A DNA stretch of 64,000 nt from the NCBI RefSeq assembly GCF_001984195.1, contig NZ_MTQN01000012.1:1736001-1800000 (forward strand), written 5' to 3'. Positions within the stretch are counted from its first letter, which is position 1. Each line of letters opens with the position of its first letter. Below, piece by piece: positions 1-9,103 of the stretch. The notes under the pieces are model-generated. The model worked only from the letters and a program-made list of their open reading frames with translations, was not told the origin of the DNA and made no database searches. The DNA is from Kribbella sp. ALI-6-A (GTDB lineage: Bacteria; Actinomycetota; Actinomycetes; Propionibacteriales; Kribbellaceae). The translations under genes were made by a program, and so were the position numbers.

Positions 1-1532
1 GCCCGGGTCCGAACCGGCGCGCCGGGCCGTGACACGTAGTCCACGGTCCGGAAGTCCGCGGTCCAGCCGGCCGGCGTGACGACGTTGCGGACGTACCCGC
101 GCTCGCGGTTGATGAACTTCAGATGCGGGTTCTCGGCCAGCTGGCGGGCGTCACCGGCGGCGTTGGGATCGCTGTCTCCGCCCGAGCTGATCGACGTCCC
201 GACCAATTCGGTGCCGACCACCGCGGCCGTCGGGTCGTCGAAGTCCGCGGTGATGTCCGAGACGTAGTTCATGTGGACGTCGCCGGTCAGCACCACCGGA
301 TTGCCCGCGCGAGCGAGCTGGTCCCGCAGCCGGTCACGTGCGATCGGGTAGTTGTCCCACGAGTCGTCGTTGAACCCCTGCTCGGGACCGACGGTGAAGT
401 CGCGCTGCGAGAACACGACCTGCTGGGCCAGCACGTTCCAGCGCGCGGTCGGTCCGGCGAGGGCGTCGGTCAGCCACTTCTCCTGAACGTCGCCGAGCAT
501 CGTCCGGCCGGGCTCGTACCGGCGGGCCGGGCCGACCTGGTCGCTGCGGTACTGCCGGGTGTCCAGCAGGTAGAAGTCGACCAGGTCGCCGAACGTCAGC
601 CGCCGGTAGAACTGGATGTCGGCACCGCTCGGACGCTGCGCACGGCGTACGGGCATGTGCTCGTAGTAGGCCTGGAAGCCGGCCGCGCGGCGGGCCAGGA
701 ACTCGTCCACCGGTACGTTCGGGTCCACGTCGGTGCCGGCCCAGTTGTTGGCGACCTCGTGGTCGTCGAACGTCATCAGCCACGGGAACGCCGCGTGCGC
801 GGCCTGCAGATCGGCGTCGCTCTTCACCTGAGCCAGCCGGACCCGGTAGTCGGGCAGCGTCTGGACTTCGCGGACCGGCACGTACCCGCGGCCGATCGTG
901 CCCTGACCGTCCCCGGTGTAGAGGTAGTCGCCGAGAAACGCGACCAGATCCAGGTCCTCCGCCGCCAGATGCCGGTACGCCGTGTAGAAGCCGGCCGGGT
1001 AGTTCTGGCAGCTCGCGAACGCGAAGGAGAACCGGTCCAGCCGGTCGGTCGGCCGGGGCGCGGTCTTCGTTCGGCCGACGGGGCTCAGCTCGGCGCCGGT
1101 GCGGAATCGGTAGAAGTACGTCGTCCGCGGCTGCAGTCCCGAGGCGTCGACGTGGACGGAGTGGGCCTCCTCCGGGCGGGCCAGCTCCATGCCGCGCGCG
1201 ACGATTCGGCGGAACGTCTCGTCCTCGGAGATCTCCCAGTGCACCGGGACCGGCCGGTTCGGCATGCCGCCGGAGCCGTCCTCGGCCAGCGGCTCGGGGG
1301 CGAGGCGGGTCCAGAGCACCACGCGGTCGGGCAGCGGGTCGCCAGATGCCACGCCGAGGGTGAAAGGCCCACGCACGGGGCCGTGCCCGGTCGTGCCGGC
1401 TCGGCTCGTCCCCGCCGAGGCAGGGCCGGGCGACAACGTCCCCAACGCGGCGGCCCCGAGGGCTCCGCTCCACAGCAGGCGCCGCCGGCTCGGCGTCCAC
1501 GGCGTGGCGGGGGTGACGCTCGGGTCCTGCAT
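1..1532 (-). CDS. phoD: PhoD-family alkaline phosphatase, Tat-exported (3' end outside window)
   Basis: Secreted metal-dependent phosphatase/phosphodiesterase of the PhoD family, expected to release phosphate from organic esters outside the cell. The ATG at 1532 opens a twin-arginine signal (SRRRLLWSGALGAAALG, residues 15-31). The family hallmark GVASGDPLPDRVVLWTRL follows at about residue 60. The last codons inside the window read WTADFRTVDYVSRPGAPV, typical of the PhoD C-terminus, so only some 10-30 residues of the usual 520-540 should lie beyond the left edge. No stop codon is seen because the gene is cut by the window edge, not because it is broken. It is divergent from the DinB/esterase gene at 1710. 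I see no Pho-box consensus that I can defend. Confidence 0.88.
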   Translation of the reverse strand, partial: MQDPSVTPATPWTPSRRRLLWSGALGAAALGTLSPGPASAGTSRAGTTGHGPVRGPFTLGVASGDPLPDRVVLWTRLAPEPLAEDGSGGMPNRPVPVHWEISEDETFRRIVARGMELARPEEAHSVHVDASGLQPRTTYFYRFRTGAELSPVGRTKTAPRPTDRLDRFSFAFASCQNYPAGFYTAYRHLAAEDLDLVAFLGDYLYTGDGQGTIGRGYVPVREVQTLPDYRVRLAQVKSDADLQAAHAAFPWLMTFDDHEVANNWAGTDVDPNVPVDEFLARRAAGFQAYYEHMPVRRAQRPSGADIQFYRRLTFGDLVDFYLLDTRQYRSDQVGPARRYEPGRTMLGDVQEKWLTDALAGPTARWNVLAQQVVFSQRDFTVGPEQGFNDDSWDNYPIARDRLRDQLARAGNPVVLTGDVHMNYVSDITADFDDPTAAVVGTELVGTSISSGGDSDPNAAGDARQLAENPHLKFINRERGYVRNVVTPAGWTADFRTVDYVSRPGAPVRTR

Positions 1533-1641
1533 GGGGATTCTCCTCGGGTCGGCCGCCACGAGGGCGGGCCGAGCCAGCCGATCACTGCCGCGGCAACGAC
1601 TTTCCGCCGTGGTGTGAACGCCCGGGGAACGACTGGCGTCC

Positions 1642-1688
1642 ACGCCGGTGGATTGCGCAAGTTCGTCAGTCCAAGACGCCACCGGCGT
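1642..1688. promoter_or_regulatory. 10-bp inverted repeat in the phoD/hydrolase divergent region
   Basis: The arms ACGCCGGTGG (1642-1651) and CCACCGGCGT (1679-1688) are perfect complements separated by 27 bases. They lie 22 bases before the ATG of the rightward gene and 110 bases before the phoD ATG. The position between two divergent starts suits an operator, or an RNA hairpin in the leader of the 1710 gene. The function is inferred from position alone. Confidence 0.4.
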
Positions 1689-1709
1689 TCCGGGTGGTCG
1701 ACTGACGCC

Positions 1710-3170
1710 ATGCACACACCGACGATGTCCGCGGCCGGCGCCGCGGAGCTGATCCGCGCCGATCGGCAGCTGTTGCTGGAGTTGGCCGACGGGCTGTCCG
1801 AGGCTCGGCTCCGCGAGCCGTACCGCGTCACGGCAGGACCGCTCGGCCACTTCTGCGACTCGCTGCACGACCTGATCGCGCACATCCTGATGTGGGACGA
1901 GATCACCCTCGCTGTCCTGCGCGAGGCGGCCGCCGGTCGCGCGCACTGGAGCCTCGACCCAGGGTGGGAGACAGCGGACGCCGGAAGCGCGCTCAATCTC
2001 GGTGGCGTCGCAGCCGGACGGCACGTGTCGTCGGCGCTGCTGCTGCACCGGTTCCGCGCCGGGGTGGACGCTCTGATCGACGAGATCTCCCGGTACGACG
2101 AGGACGCGTGGCTGGATCCGGCGACGGGCGGCGGCTTCGACGGCAGCATCGGAGCGCTGGCCGAGTACGCGGCCTCGCCGCCCGACTGGACGCCGTACGC
2201 GCATGTCGGCCGTCATCTCGGCAAGCCGGCGCGGGAGATCGTCGCGCGGCCGGGGTTTCGGGCCGAGACCGACGAGCTGCTGGCGCGATTCGCCGCCCAG
2301 GCGCCCGGCGAGGAGCTCGACCCGTACGCCGCGCTGCTCCGGGACCGGCAGGAACTGCCCGATCCCGAGCTCGCCGGAGTGGTCGACCTGTCGACCCGGC
2401 CGGAGGACCTCGAGCTGCGGCTGCCCGGGCGAACGCTGCAGGCCAGGGTCTACCGGCCGCGGACCGGGGAACCACGGCCGGTGGTGCTCTGGCTGCACGG
2501 CGGCGGGTTCGTCGGCGGGGACCTGCGCGACATCGAGTACGCCACCTCGGGCATTGCCACGGCCGGCCAGGTCGTCGTGGTGTCGCTCAACTACCGGCTG
2601 GCTCCCGAGGACCCCTTTCCCGCCGCCCTCCACGACGCCCTCGATGCACTCGACTGGATCCGCGAGCACCGCGAGGAGCTCGGCGGCGACGGTCGGGTGG
2701 TGATCGGTGGACAGAGTGCGGGAGCGGCCCTGGCTGCCGGGGCCTGTCTGGTCGCGCGCGACGAGCATCGGCCGCTGCCCGATCGGCAGGTGCTCTGCTA
2801 TCCGTCGTTGGACGACGGCCAAGACACCGAGTCGTACCGGCTGTTCGACGGTGTCTTCCACAGCATCGCTCCCGGCGGCTGGGCCGATGCGCAGTACTTC
2901 CCGGCCGGCGACATGCCCGCGGCCGCGGTGCCGTTGCGGGCCAAGGACCTGTCCGGCCTGCCGCGCGCGCTGATCCTCGCCGCCGGCCGCGACCCGCTGC
3001 GTGACGACGCCCGGACGTACGCCGACCGGCTCGCGGCGGACGGCGTACCGGTGCGGCTGGTCGAGTACGCCGAGACCATGCACGCCTTCCTCAACTTCCC
3101 CGGCGTGCTGTCGGCCGGACGGCACGCGGTCGAGCTGATCGGCGCCGACCTCCGGTCCGTTCCGGCCTGA
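1710..3170 (+). CDS. DinB-like helical domain fused to HSL-type alpha/beta-hydrolase (esterase)
   Basis: A 486-residue fusion. Residues 7-170 look like a DinB/DfsB-type four-helix bundle, with candidate metal-ligand histidines H53/H58 in DSLHDLIAHILMWDE and H165/H169 in YAHVGRHLG. Residues 230-486 are a hormone-sensitive-lipase-family esterase: oxyanion motif HGGGF (263-267), nucleophile elbow GQSAG with Ser336, an acid at Asp428 or Asp433, and His458 in METMH-like context (AETMHAF). The reading frame stays open upstream to 123, but that stretch lies antisense to phoD. The ATG at 1710 is the first start outside phoD and begins the recognisable helical domain. The substrate is unknown. DinB-like domains usually bind a divalent metal and can act as thiol-dependent transferases. 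Confidence 0.85.
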   Translation: MHTPTMSAAGAAELIRADRQLLLELADGLSEARLREPYRVTAGPLGHFCDSLHDLIAHILMWDEITLAVLREAAAGRAHWSLDPGWETADAGSALNLGGVAAGRHVSSALLLHRFRAGVDALIDEISRYDEDAWLDPATGGGFDGSIGALAEYAASPPDWTPYAHVGRHLGKPAREIVARPGFRAETDELLARFAAQAPGEELDPYAALLRDRQELPDPELAGVVDLSTRPEDLELRLPGRTLQARVYRPRTGEPRPVVLWLHGGGFVGGDLRDIEYATSGIATAGQVVVVSLNYRLAPEDPFPAALHDALDALDWIREHREELGGDGRVVIGGQSAGAALAAGACLVARDEHRPLPDRQVLCYPSLDDGQDTESYRLFDGVFHSIAPGGWADAQYFPAGDMPAAAVPLRAKDLSGLPRALILAAGRDPLRDDARTYADRLAADGVPVRLVEYAETMHAFLNFPGVLSAGRHAVELIGADLRSVPA

Positions 3171-3311
3171 CGGCCGACCTCCACCACTGACCAACCTTCG
3201 CGATCACCGCTCAGACCGCCTACGTCACGCTCGGTGCCCGGTTGAGACTGCGGTGAGGTCGGTGGTGGGGGTCCGGCAGGTGAAGTAGGCCCGACCAGGG
3301 AGAATGGCAGC

Positions 3312-4748
3312 GTGCCGAACTCCAGCAAGCCCCGGATCCCGAACGTTCTCGCGTCGCGCTACGCCAGTGTGTCGATGGCCCAGCTGTGGTCGCCGGAGCA
3401 CAAGATCGTGCTCGAGCGGCAGCTGTGGCTGGCGGTGCTGAGCGCGCAGAAGGAGTACGGCGTCGACGTGCCGGACGGCGTGCTGGAGGACTACCAGCGG
3501 GTGCTGGAGCAGGTCGACCTGGAGTCGATCGCGGCCCGCGAGCGGGTCACCCGGCACGACGTGAAGGCGCGGATCGAGGAGTTCAACGCGCTCGCCGGGC
3601 ACGAGCACATCCACAAGGGCATGACGAGCCGGGACCTGACCGAGAACGTCGAGCAGCTGCAGATCCGGGCCGGGCTGGAACTGGTCCGCGATCGCGCCGT
3701 CGCGACGGCGGTGCGGCTCGGTCAGAAGGCCGCCGAGCACGCCGCGCTGGTGATGACCGGCCGGTCGCACAACGTCGCCGCGCAGGCGACCACGCTGGGC
3801 AAGCGCTTCGCCTCGGCCGCCGACGAGCTGCTGGTCGCGATCGCCCGCCTGGAGGAGCTGATCGACCGCTACCCGCTGCGCGGCATCAAGGGCCCGGTCG
3901 GCACGTCGCAGGACATGCTCGACCTGTTCGGGGGCCAGGACAAGCTGCTCGCCGGCCTGGAGTCGGAGGTCGCCCAGCATCTCGGCTTCCGCCGTACGCT
4001 CACCAGCGTCGGTCAGGTTTACCCGCGGTCGCTCGACTACGACGTGATCTCCGCGCTGGTCCAGCTGGCGGCCGGGCCGTCGAGCCTGGCGACCACGATC
4101 CGGCTGATGGCCGGGCACGAGCTGGTCACCGAGGGCTTCAAGGAGGGCCAGGTCGGCTCGTCGGCGATGCCGCACAAGATGAACACCCGGTCCTGCGAGC
4201 GGGTCAACGGCCTCGCGGTGATCCTGCGCGGCTACGCGTCGATGGCCGGAGAGCTGGCCGGCAACCAGTGGAACGAGGGCGACGTCTTCTGCTCGGTCGT
4301 CCGCCGGGTCGCGCTGCCGGACGCGTTCTTCGCGCTCGACGGGCTGTTCGAGACGTTCCTCACCGTGCTGTCCGAGTTCGGCGTGTTCCCGGCGGTGGTG
4401 GACCGCGAGCTGGAGCGGTACCTGCCGTTCCTCACCTCGACGAAGATCCTGATGGCCGCGGTGAAGAACGGCGTCGGCCGGGAGACCGCGCACGAGGTGA
4501 TCAAGGAGCACGCCGTCGCGACCGCGCTCGACCTGCGCAAGGGACTGCCCAGCAACGACCTGTTCCGCCGCCTCGGCGCCGACGGCCGGCTCGGCCTGAC
4601 CGAGGAGCAGATCGCCGGCATCGTCGGGGAGCCGCTCAGCTTCACCGGCGCGGCCGTCGCGCAGGTCAACGCGGTGGTCGCCAAGATCGACCAGCTCGCC
4701 AAGCGCTACCCCGACGCGGCGACGTACGCGCCTGGTGACATCCTCTAG
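3312..4748 (+). CDS. purB: Adenylosuccinate lyase
   Basis: Cytosolic enzyme that splits SAICAR to AICAR plus fumarate and adenylosuccinate to AMP plus fumarate, so it acts twice in purine synthesis. The 478-residue length is normal. The fumarate-lyase signature GSSAMPHKMN is present at about residue 281, and the substrate-binding TSRDLTEN and GRSHNV motifs are intact. It starts with GTG at 3312, nine bases after an AGGGAG ribosome-binding site. Two small membrane-protein genes follow closely. The other pathway genes (purC, purSQL) lie 8 and 15 kb downstream in the same direction. Confidence 0.97.
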   Translation: MPNSSKPRIPNVLASRYASVSMAQLWSPEHKIVLERQLWLAVLSAQKEYGVDVPDGVLEDYQRVLEQVDLESIAARERVTRHDVKARIEEFNALAGHEHIHKGMTSRDLTENVEQLQIRAGLELVRDRAVATAVRLGQKAAEHAALVMTGRSHNVAAQATTLGKRFASAADELLVAIARLEELIDRYPLRGIKGPVGTSQDMLDLFGGQDKLLAGLESEVAQHLGFRRTLTSVGQVYPRSLDYDVISALVQLAAGPSSLATTIRLMAGHELVTEGFKEGQVGSSAMPHKMNTRSCERVNGLAVILRGYASMAGELAGNQWNEGDVFCSVVRRVALPDAFFALDGLFETFLTVLSEFGVFPAVVDRELERYLPFLTSTKILMAAVKNGVGRETAHEVIKEHAVATALDLRKGLPSNDLFRRLGADGRLGLTEEQIAGIVGEPLSFTGAAVAQVNAVVAKIDQLAKRYPDAATYAPGDIL

Positions 4749-4751
4749 CTC

Positions 4752-5108
4752 GTGTACGAACCGCTCACCTGGACGCTTGTCGGGCTGTCGCTGGCCGCGA
4801 TGGTCTTCGCGATCGTGCTGGCGGCACTGGACCGCCGGATCAACTGGACCCTGCTCGGCGTCCTGGGCGTGATCGAGGTCGGGCTGCTCGCGCAGCTCGT
4901 CGTGGGAATCGTGCAGCTGGCCGGGACCTCGCGGGACGTCTCCGGACCGTTTTTCGTCGGCTACCTGATCGGCGCGCTGCTGGTGCTGCCGCTCGGCGCG
5001 CTGTGGGCGCTGGCGGAGAGCAGCCGGTGGGGCGCGGGCGCGCTGGCCGTCGCGTGTCTGGTGGTCCCGGTGCTCGAGCTGCGCATGCACGAGATCTGGG
5101 TCGCGTGA
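4752..5108 (+). CDS. Small integral membrane protein, four predicted helices
   Basis: A 118-residue, very hydrophobic protein with about four membrane segments and short loops. Its GTG start is 3 bases after the purB stop, so it is very probably cotranscribed with purB. It resembles small conserved actinobacterial membrane proteins of unknown function. There is no catalytic motif. The downstream gene begins 1 base after its stop, and the two may form a paired complex (inference). Confidence 0.75.
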   Translation: MYEPLTWTLVGLSLAAMVFAIVLAALDRRINWTLLGVLGVIEVGLLAQLVVGIVQLAGTSRDVSGPFFVGYLIGALLVLPLGALWALAESSRWGAGALAVACLVVPVLELRMHEIWVA

Positions 5109-5109
5109 G

Positions 5110-5502
5110 ATGACCGACGCCGCCGCCACGCGGCACGGCCCGGGACGGATCCTGATTCTCGTGTACGGCGTGTTCGCGCTCGCCGCGACCGCGCGGGCGG
5201 CGGTGCAGATCGCGACCCAGTTCGACCGGGCTCCGATCGCGTACCTGCTGTCGGCCGTTGCCGCGGTCATCTACTGCCTGGCGACCTTCGCGTTGGCGAA
5301 GGCAACCAACCTGTCCCGGCGGGTGGCGACGGTGGCGATCGTCGTCGAGCTGGTCGGGGTGGTCGGCATCGGCGCGTTCAGCTACGCCGTACCGGAGGAC
5401 TTCCCGGACGCGACGGTCTGGTCGCACTTCGGCCAGGGCTACGGATTCGTCCCGCTGGTGCTGCCGATCCTCGGCCTGCTCTGGCTCCGCCGTACGGCCT
5501 GA
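5110..5502 (+). CDS. Small integral membrane protein, four predicted helices
   Basis: A 130-residue membrane protein with a short hydrophilic N-terminus, then about four hydrophobic segments (residues 13-33, 44-64, 72-92, 108-126). It starts with ATG at 5110, directly after the stop of the preceding small membrane gene. The family resembles conserved actinobacterial proteins with no assigned role. The tight arrangement purB, 4752, 5110 suggests one transcript. Confidence 0.75.
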   Translation: MTDAAATRHGPGRILILVYGVFALAATARAAVQIATQFDRAPIAYLLSAVAAVIYCLATFALAKATNLSRRVATVAIVVELVGVVGIGAFSYAVPEDFPDATVWSHFGQGYGFVPLVLPILGLLWLRRTA

Positions 5503-5565
5503 TTCCCAGGCAACTCCCAGCCGCGCGCAGGGACCGCCTCAGGTTGGCCCGACAGCCTGGGTGGC

Positions 5566-6792
5566 ATGCAGAACTCAGGTCGTCCGCGGGTCGAGATCGT
5601 CGTACCCGTTCGCAATGAGGAGTACGACCTCGGCCCGAACATCCGGCGGCTCCGGGACTTCCTGGACACCTCCTTTCCGTTCCCGGCCGAGGTCTGCATC
5701 GCCGACAACGGAAGCACCGACGCCACCTTCGAGATCGGCTCGCTGCTCAGCACGGAGCTGTCCGGCGTCCGGATCGTGCGGATCGAGCAACCGGGGCGTG
5801 GCCGGGCGCTGAAACAGGTCTGGTCCGGCAGCACTGCCGAGGTCGTGGCGTACATGGACGTCGACCTGTCGACGAACTTGAACGCCCTGCTTCCGCTGGT
5901 CGCCCCGCTGCTGGCCGGCCACAGCGACGTCGCGATCGGCACCAGGCTGGCGCGCGGGTCGCGGGTGGTTCGGCGGCCGAAGCGGGAGATCATCTCGCGC
6001 GGTTACAATCTGTTGCTCAAGGCAACACTCGGGACGCGGTTCTCGGACGCGCAGTGCGGGTTCAAGGCGATTCGGCGTGACGTGGCCGAGGCGTTGCTGC
6101 CGCTGGTCGAGGACACCGGCTGGTTCTTCGACACCGAACTGCTGGTGCTCGCCGAACGGTCCGGCCTGCGGATCCACGAGGTCCCGGTCGACTGGGTCGA
6201 CGACCTGGACTCGCGGGTCGCGATCGCCCGGACGGTCGCCGACGACCTGCGCGGCATCGCCCGGTTGCACCGCACGCTCGGGCGGCTCCCACTGGATCCA
6301 GTGCGCAGAGCTTTCGGGCGCCCGGCCGTCGCCGATCCCCGGACGGCGCTCGCCGCGCGAGTGCTGAGATTCGCGAGCGTCGGCGTACTCAGCACGATCG
6401 CCTACGCCTTGCTGTACCTGCTGCTGCGGCAGACGATGCCGGCGCAGGTCGCCAACGTGCTGGCCCTGCTGGTGACGGCGATCGGCAACACCGCGCTGAA
6501 CCGCCGGGTCACCTTCGGCGTCCGCGGCATCCAGAACCGGGGCCGGCACCAGTTGCGCGGCCTCGTCACCTTCTTCATCGGCTGGAGCCTGACCGCGTCG
6601 TCGCTGTGGCTGCTGTACACGTCGGTCGCCGTACCGGCCACGGCGGTCGAGGTCACCGTGCTGACGATCGCCAATCTGGCCGCGACGGTGGTCCGGTTCA
6701 GCCTCTTCCAGAGCTGGGTCTTCGACGACGAGGCGCCCACCTTGCCCACCTTCGAACCCCCGGCGGTTCTCGACCAGACCCGGAGCCACTGA
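5566..6792 (+). CDS. GT2 glycosyltransferase fused to a GtrA-like membrane domain
   Basis: The N-terminal 240 residues are a family 2 glycosyltransferase of the dolichol-/polyprenyl-phosphate mannose synthase type: VEIVVPVRNEEYDL, ADNGSTDAT, and the metal-binding MDVDLST in place of the usual DADLQ. Residues 265-390 form a GtrA-like four-helix membrane domain thought to flip or handle the polyprenyl-phosphate sugar. Its stop codon overlaps the start of the ArnT-like gene by one base, so it probably makes the lipid-linked sugar donor that the neighbour uses on the outer face of the membrane. Confidence 0.9.
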   Translation: MQNSGRPRVEIVVPVRNEEYDLGPNIRRLRDFLDTSFPFPAEVCIADNGSTDATFEIGSLLSTELSGVRIVRIEQPGRGRALKQVWSGSTAEVVAYMDVDLSTNLNALLPLVAPLLAGHSDVAIGTRLARGSRVVRRPKREIISRGYNLLLKATLGTRFSDAQCGFKAIRRDVAEALLPLVEDTGWFFDTELLVLAERSGLRIHEVPVDWVDDLDSRVAIARTVADDLRGIARLHRTLGRLPLDPVRRAFGRPAVADPRTALAARVLRFASVGVLSTIAYALLYLLLRQTMPAQVANVLALLVTAIGNTALNRRVTFGVRGIQNRGRHQLRGLVTFFIGWSLTASSLWLLYTSVAVPATAVEVTVLTIANLAATVVRFSLFQSWVFDDEAPTLPTFEPPAVLDQTRSH

Positions 6793-8678
6793 TGAGCACC
6801 CTGACCGAACCCGTGACCAGACCTCGCGCAGTCGCCACGTCGTACCGGATCGGCCGGGACAAGGCCCTGTACGGCGGACTGCTGATCCTGACCGCGCTCG
6901 CCTACCTGTGGGGACTGTCGAAGAACGGCTACGCCAACGAGTACTACGCGGCCGCCGTGCAGGCGGGATCGACGAGCTGGAAGGCCTGGTTCTTCGGGTC
7001 GTTCGACGCGTCGAGCTTCATCACGGTGGACAAGACACCGGCCTCGTTGTGGGTGATGGGGCTGTCCGGGCGGATCTTCGGCTTCGGCGTCTGGAGCATG
7101 CTGGTCCCGCAGGCGTTGATGGGCGTGGCGAGCGTCGGCTTCGTCCACGTCTCCGTACGGCGGTGGTTCTCCGCTCCGGCGGCGTTGCTGGCGGGCGGGA
7201 TCCTGGCGCTGACCCCGGTGGCGGTGCTGATGTTCCGCTTCAACAACCCGGACGCGCTGCTGGTTCTGCTGCTCGTCGCCGCGGCCTGGGCGGTGACGCG
7301 GGCGATCGACTCGGAGCGGTTCGCGTGGCGGTGGATGGCGCTGGCCGGCCTGCTGGTCGGGTTCGGGTTTCTGACGAAGATGCTGCAGGCATTCCTGGTG
7401 CTGCCGGCGTTCGGGCTGGCGTACCTGATCGCCGGCCGGCCCGCGCTCGGGAAGCGGGTCGTCCACAGCCTGGTCGCGCTCGGCACGATGATCGTCGGTG
7501 CCGGCTGGTGGATCGCGATCGTCGAGCTGCTGCCGGCCTCGGCGCGCCCGTACGTCGGTGGGTCGCAGACGAACAGCGTGCTCGAGCTGACGCTGGGCTA
7601 CAACGGTCTCGGCCGGTTGACCGGCAACGAGGCTGGATCGGTGGGTGGCGGGACTGGCAACCCGGGCTGGGGTGGGGCGACCGGGGTGCAGCGGTTGTTC
7701 GGTGGGGAGTTCGCCGGGCAGATCGCGTGGTTGTTGCCTGCGGCACTGATTGCGACAGTGGTGCTGGTGGTCGCGGCCGGTCGTGCTGCGCGGACCGACC
7801 GGACGCGGGCGTTCGCGGTCCTGTGGGGCGGGTGGCTCGTGGTCACCGGCCTCGTCTTCAGCTACATGCAGGGGATCATCCACAGCTACTACATGGTGGC
7901 GCTGGCACCCGCGATCGCGGCGCTGATCGGCGCGGCCGCGATGGTGCTGTGGCGGCGGCGAGCCGAATGGTTGCCGCGGGTCGTGCTCGCCGGTGGGATC
8001 TTGCTGACCGCCGGGTGGAGCTTCTCGCTGCTGTCGTCCGCGACGGACTATCTGCCCTGGCTGCGCTGGACCGTCCTGGTTCTCGGTGCAGCGGCCGCGG
8101 GCGCGGTGATGCTGCTGCCGGAGCTCACTTTGCGGCGTACGGCGATGCGGCGGGCCGGGGTGGTCGCGGGAACGTTGCTGGTGGTGACCGCTCTGGCCGG
8201 TCCGGCGGCGTACTCGGTCTCAACCGTCGACTCGGCGCACGCCGGTGCACTCCCGACGGCGGGTCCCGCGAGCGCGGGCGGCTTCGGAGCACGAGGTGGC
8301 GGTGGATTCCTCGGCGGCGGTGGGACCCGCGGAGCCTCCAGCGAACTGGTCGCACTCTTGCAGCAAGGAGCGAGCGGCTACACCTGGGCCGCGGCCGCCG
8401 TCACCGCGAACGGCGCCGCTCCACTCCAGATCGCCGCGAAGGTTCCGGTGATGGCGATCGGCGGGTTCAACGGCACCGACCCGGCGCCGTCGCTGGCCGG
8501 GTTCCAGCAACTGGTTGCCGAGGGCAGCATCCACTACTTCGTCGGATCCGGCGGCGGTGGCTTCGGCGGCCGCGGCGGCGGCACCTCGAGCGAGATCTCC
8601 ACCTGGGTCGAGCAGAACTTCCAGGCCCAGACCATCGGCAGCACGACCATCTACGACCTGACCAGCAACGGAGTGTGA
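6792..8678 (+). CDS. GT39/ArnT-like polyprenyl-phosphate-sugar glycosyltransferase
   Basis: A 628-residue multi-pass membrane protein of the PMT/ArnT superfamily, which transfers a sugar from a polyprenyl phosphate carrier on the outside of the membrane. The first loop carries NEYYAAAVQAGSTSWKAWFF and the conserved VDKTP motif after about eleven hydrophobic segments begin. The C-terminal extracellular part (from about residue 480) has two Gly-rich runs (GGFGARGGGGFLGGGG and GGGGFGGRGGG), as in many actinobacterial members. The ATG at 6792 overlaps the stop of the GT2-GtrA gene, which likely supplies its donor. Confidence 0.88.
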   Translation: MSTLTEPVTRPRAVATSYRIGRDKALYGGLLILTALAYLWGLSKNGYANEYYAAAVQAGSTSWKAWFFGSFDASSFITVDKTPASLWVMGLSGRIFGFGVWSMLVPQALMGVASVGFVHVSVRRWFSAPAALLAGGILALTPVAVLMFRFNNPDALLVLLLVAAAWAVTRAIDSERFAWRWMALAGLLVGFGFLTKMLQAFLVLPAFGLAYLIAGRPALGKRVVHSLVALGTMIVGAGWWIAIVELLPASARPYVGGSQTNSVLELTLGYNGLGRLTGNEAGSVGGGTGNPGWGGATGVQRLFGGEFAGQIAWLLPAALIATVVLVVAAGRAARTDRTRAFAVLWGGWLVVTGLVFSYMQGIIHSYYMVALAPAIAALIGAAAMVLWRRRAEWLPRVVLAGGILLTAGWSFSLLSSATDYLPWLRWTVLVLGAAAAGAVMLLPELTLRRTAMRRAGVVAGTLLVVTALAGPAAYSVSTVDSAHAGALPTAGPASAGGFGARGGGGFLGGGGTRGASSELVALLQQGASGYTWAAAAVTANGAAPLQIAAKVPVMAIGGFNGTDPAPSLAGFQQLVAEGSIHYFVGSGGGGFGGRGGGTSSEISTWVEQNFQAQTIGSTTIYDLTSNGV

Positions 8679-8680
8679 CG

Positions 8681-9025
8681 ATGACCGAGAACACGAACAA
8701 TCCAGTGCCCCCAACCCCGACGCCGGCCCCGGGGTGGGCTGCGGGGGACGGTAGCCAAAGAGGGTTCAAGAAGCCCAGTGGGCTGGCGCTGGCCGGCGCG
8801 GGATCGGTGCTGGCGGCACTGGCTTTCCTCGGCGGGACCGCGGTGGGCCATGCCTGGGGGAGTGGATCCAGCGGCACCGAGCAGACGCAGTTCGGTGGGC
8901 CTGGTGGTCGAGTGCGGCAGTTCCCCGGCACCCAGCCGGGCACCCAGCAGCAGGACCCGAACCAGCAAACCCCGGACCAGCAAACCCCGGACCAGCAACT
9001 CCCCGGCCAGACCCGAACCAGCTGA
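8681..9025 (+). CDS. Small single-pass membrane protein with Gln/Pro-rich tail
   Basis: A 114-residue protein beginning 2 bases after the ArnT-like gene and probably in the same operon. It has a Pro-rich cytosolic N-terminus, one membrane helix at about residues 31-54, and a low-complexity outer tail with near-exact repeats of the pentamer PDQQT. No family is recognised. It could be an accessory subunit or an acceptor of the neighbouring glycosyltransferase, since Thr/Gln/Pro-rich tails are typical O-mannosylation targets in actinobacteria (inference). Confidence 0.65.
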   Translation: MTENTNNPVPPTPTPAPGWAAGDGSQRGFKKPSGLALAGAGSVLAALAFLGGTAVGHAWGSGSSGTEQTQFGGPGGRVRQFPGTQPGTQQQDPNQQTPDQQTPDQQLPGQTRTS

Positions 9026-9103
9026 CGAAACACCAGACGGCGTGCCGGTCCACCGCCAACCCAGCTGACGAAACACCCGACGGCGTGCCGGTCCACCGCC
9101 AAC
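9018..9103. repeat. 43-bp tandem repeat, two copies
   Basis: A 43-base unit occurs twice head to tail (9018-9060 and 9061-9103) with two neighbouring mismatches (ACACCAGA versus ACACCCGA). The first copy starts inside the last codons of the small membrane protein and includes its stop, so the second copy repeats those codons after the stop. This looks like a recent slippage or duplication event. Confidence 0.85.

Noticed and set aside
123-1709. Upstream 529 codons of the long rightward open frame ending at 3170
   Set aside because: This stretch is antisense to the phoD gene, gives Arg/Val/Gly-rich nonsense and precedes the recognisable domain start at 1710. It is open only because of the high GC content.
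3225-5270. 681-residue leftward open frame
   Set aside because: It is the antisense shadow of purB and the two small membrane genes; the product is Arg/His/Asp/Gln-rich without domains.
5575-8714. Several long leftward frames across the glycosyltransferase genes
   Set aside because: They mirror two well-supported rightward genes with clear motifs and operon spacing.
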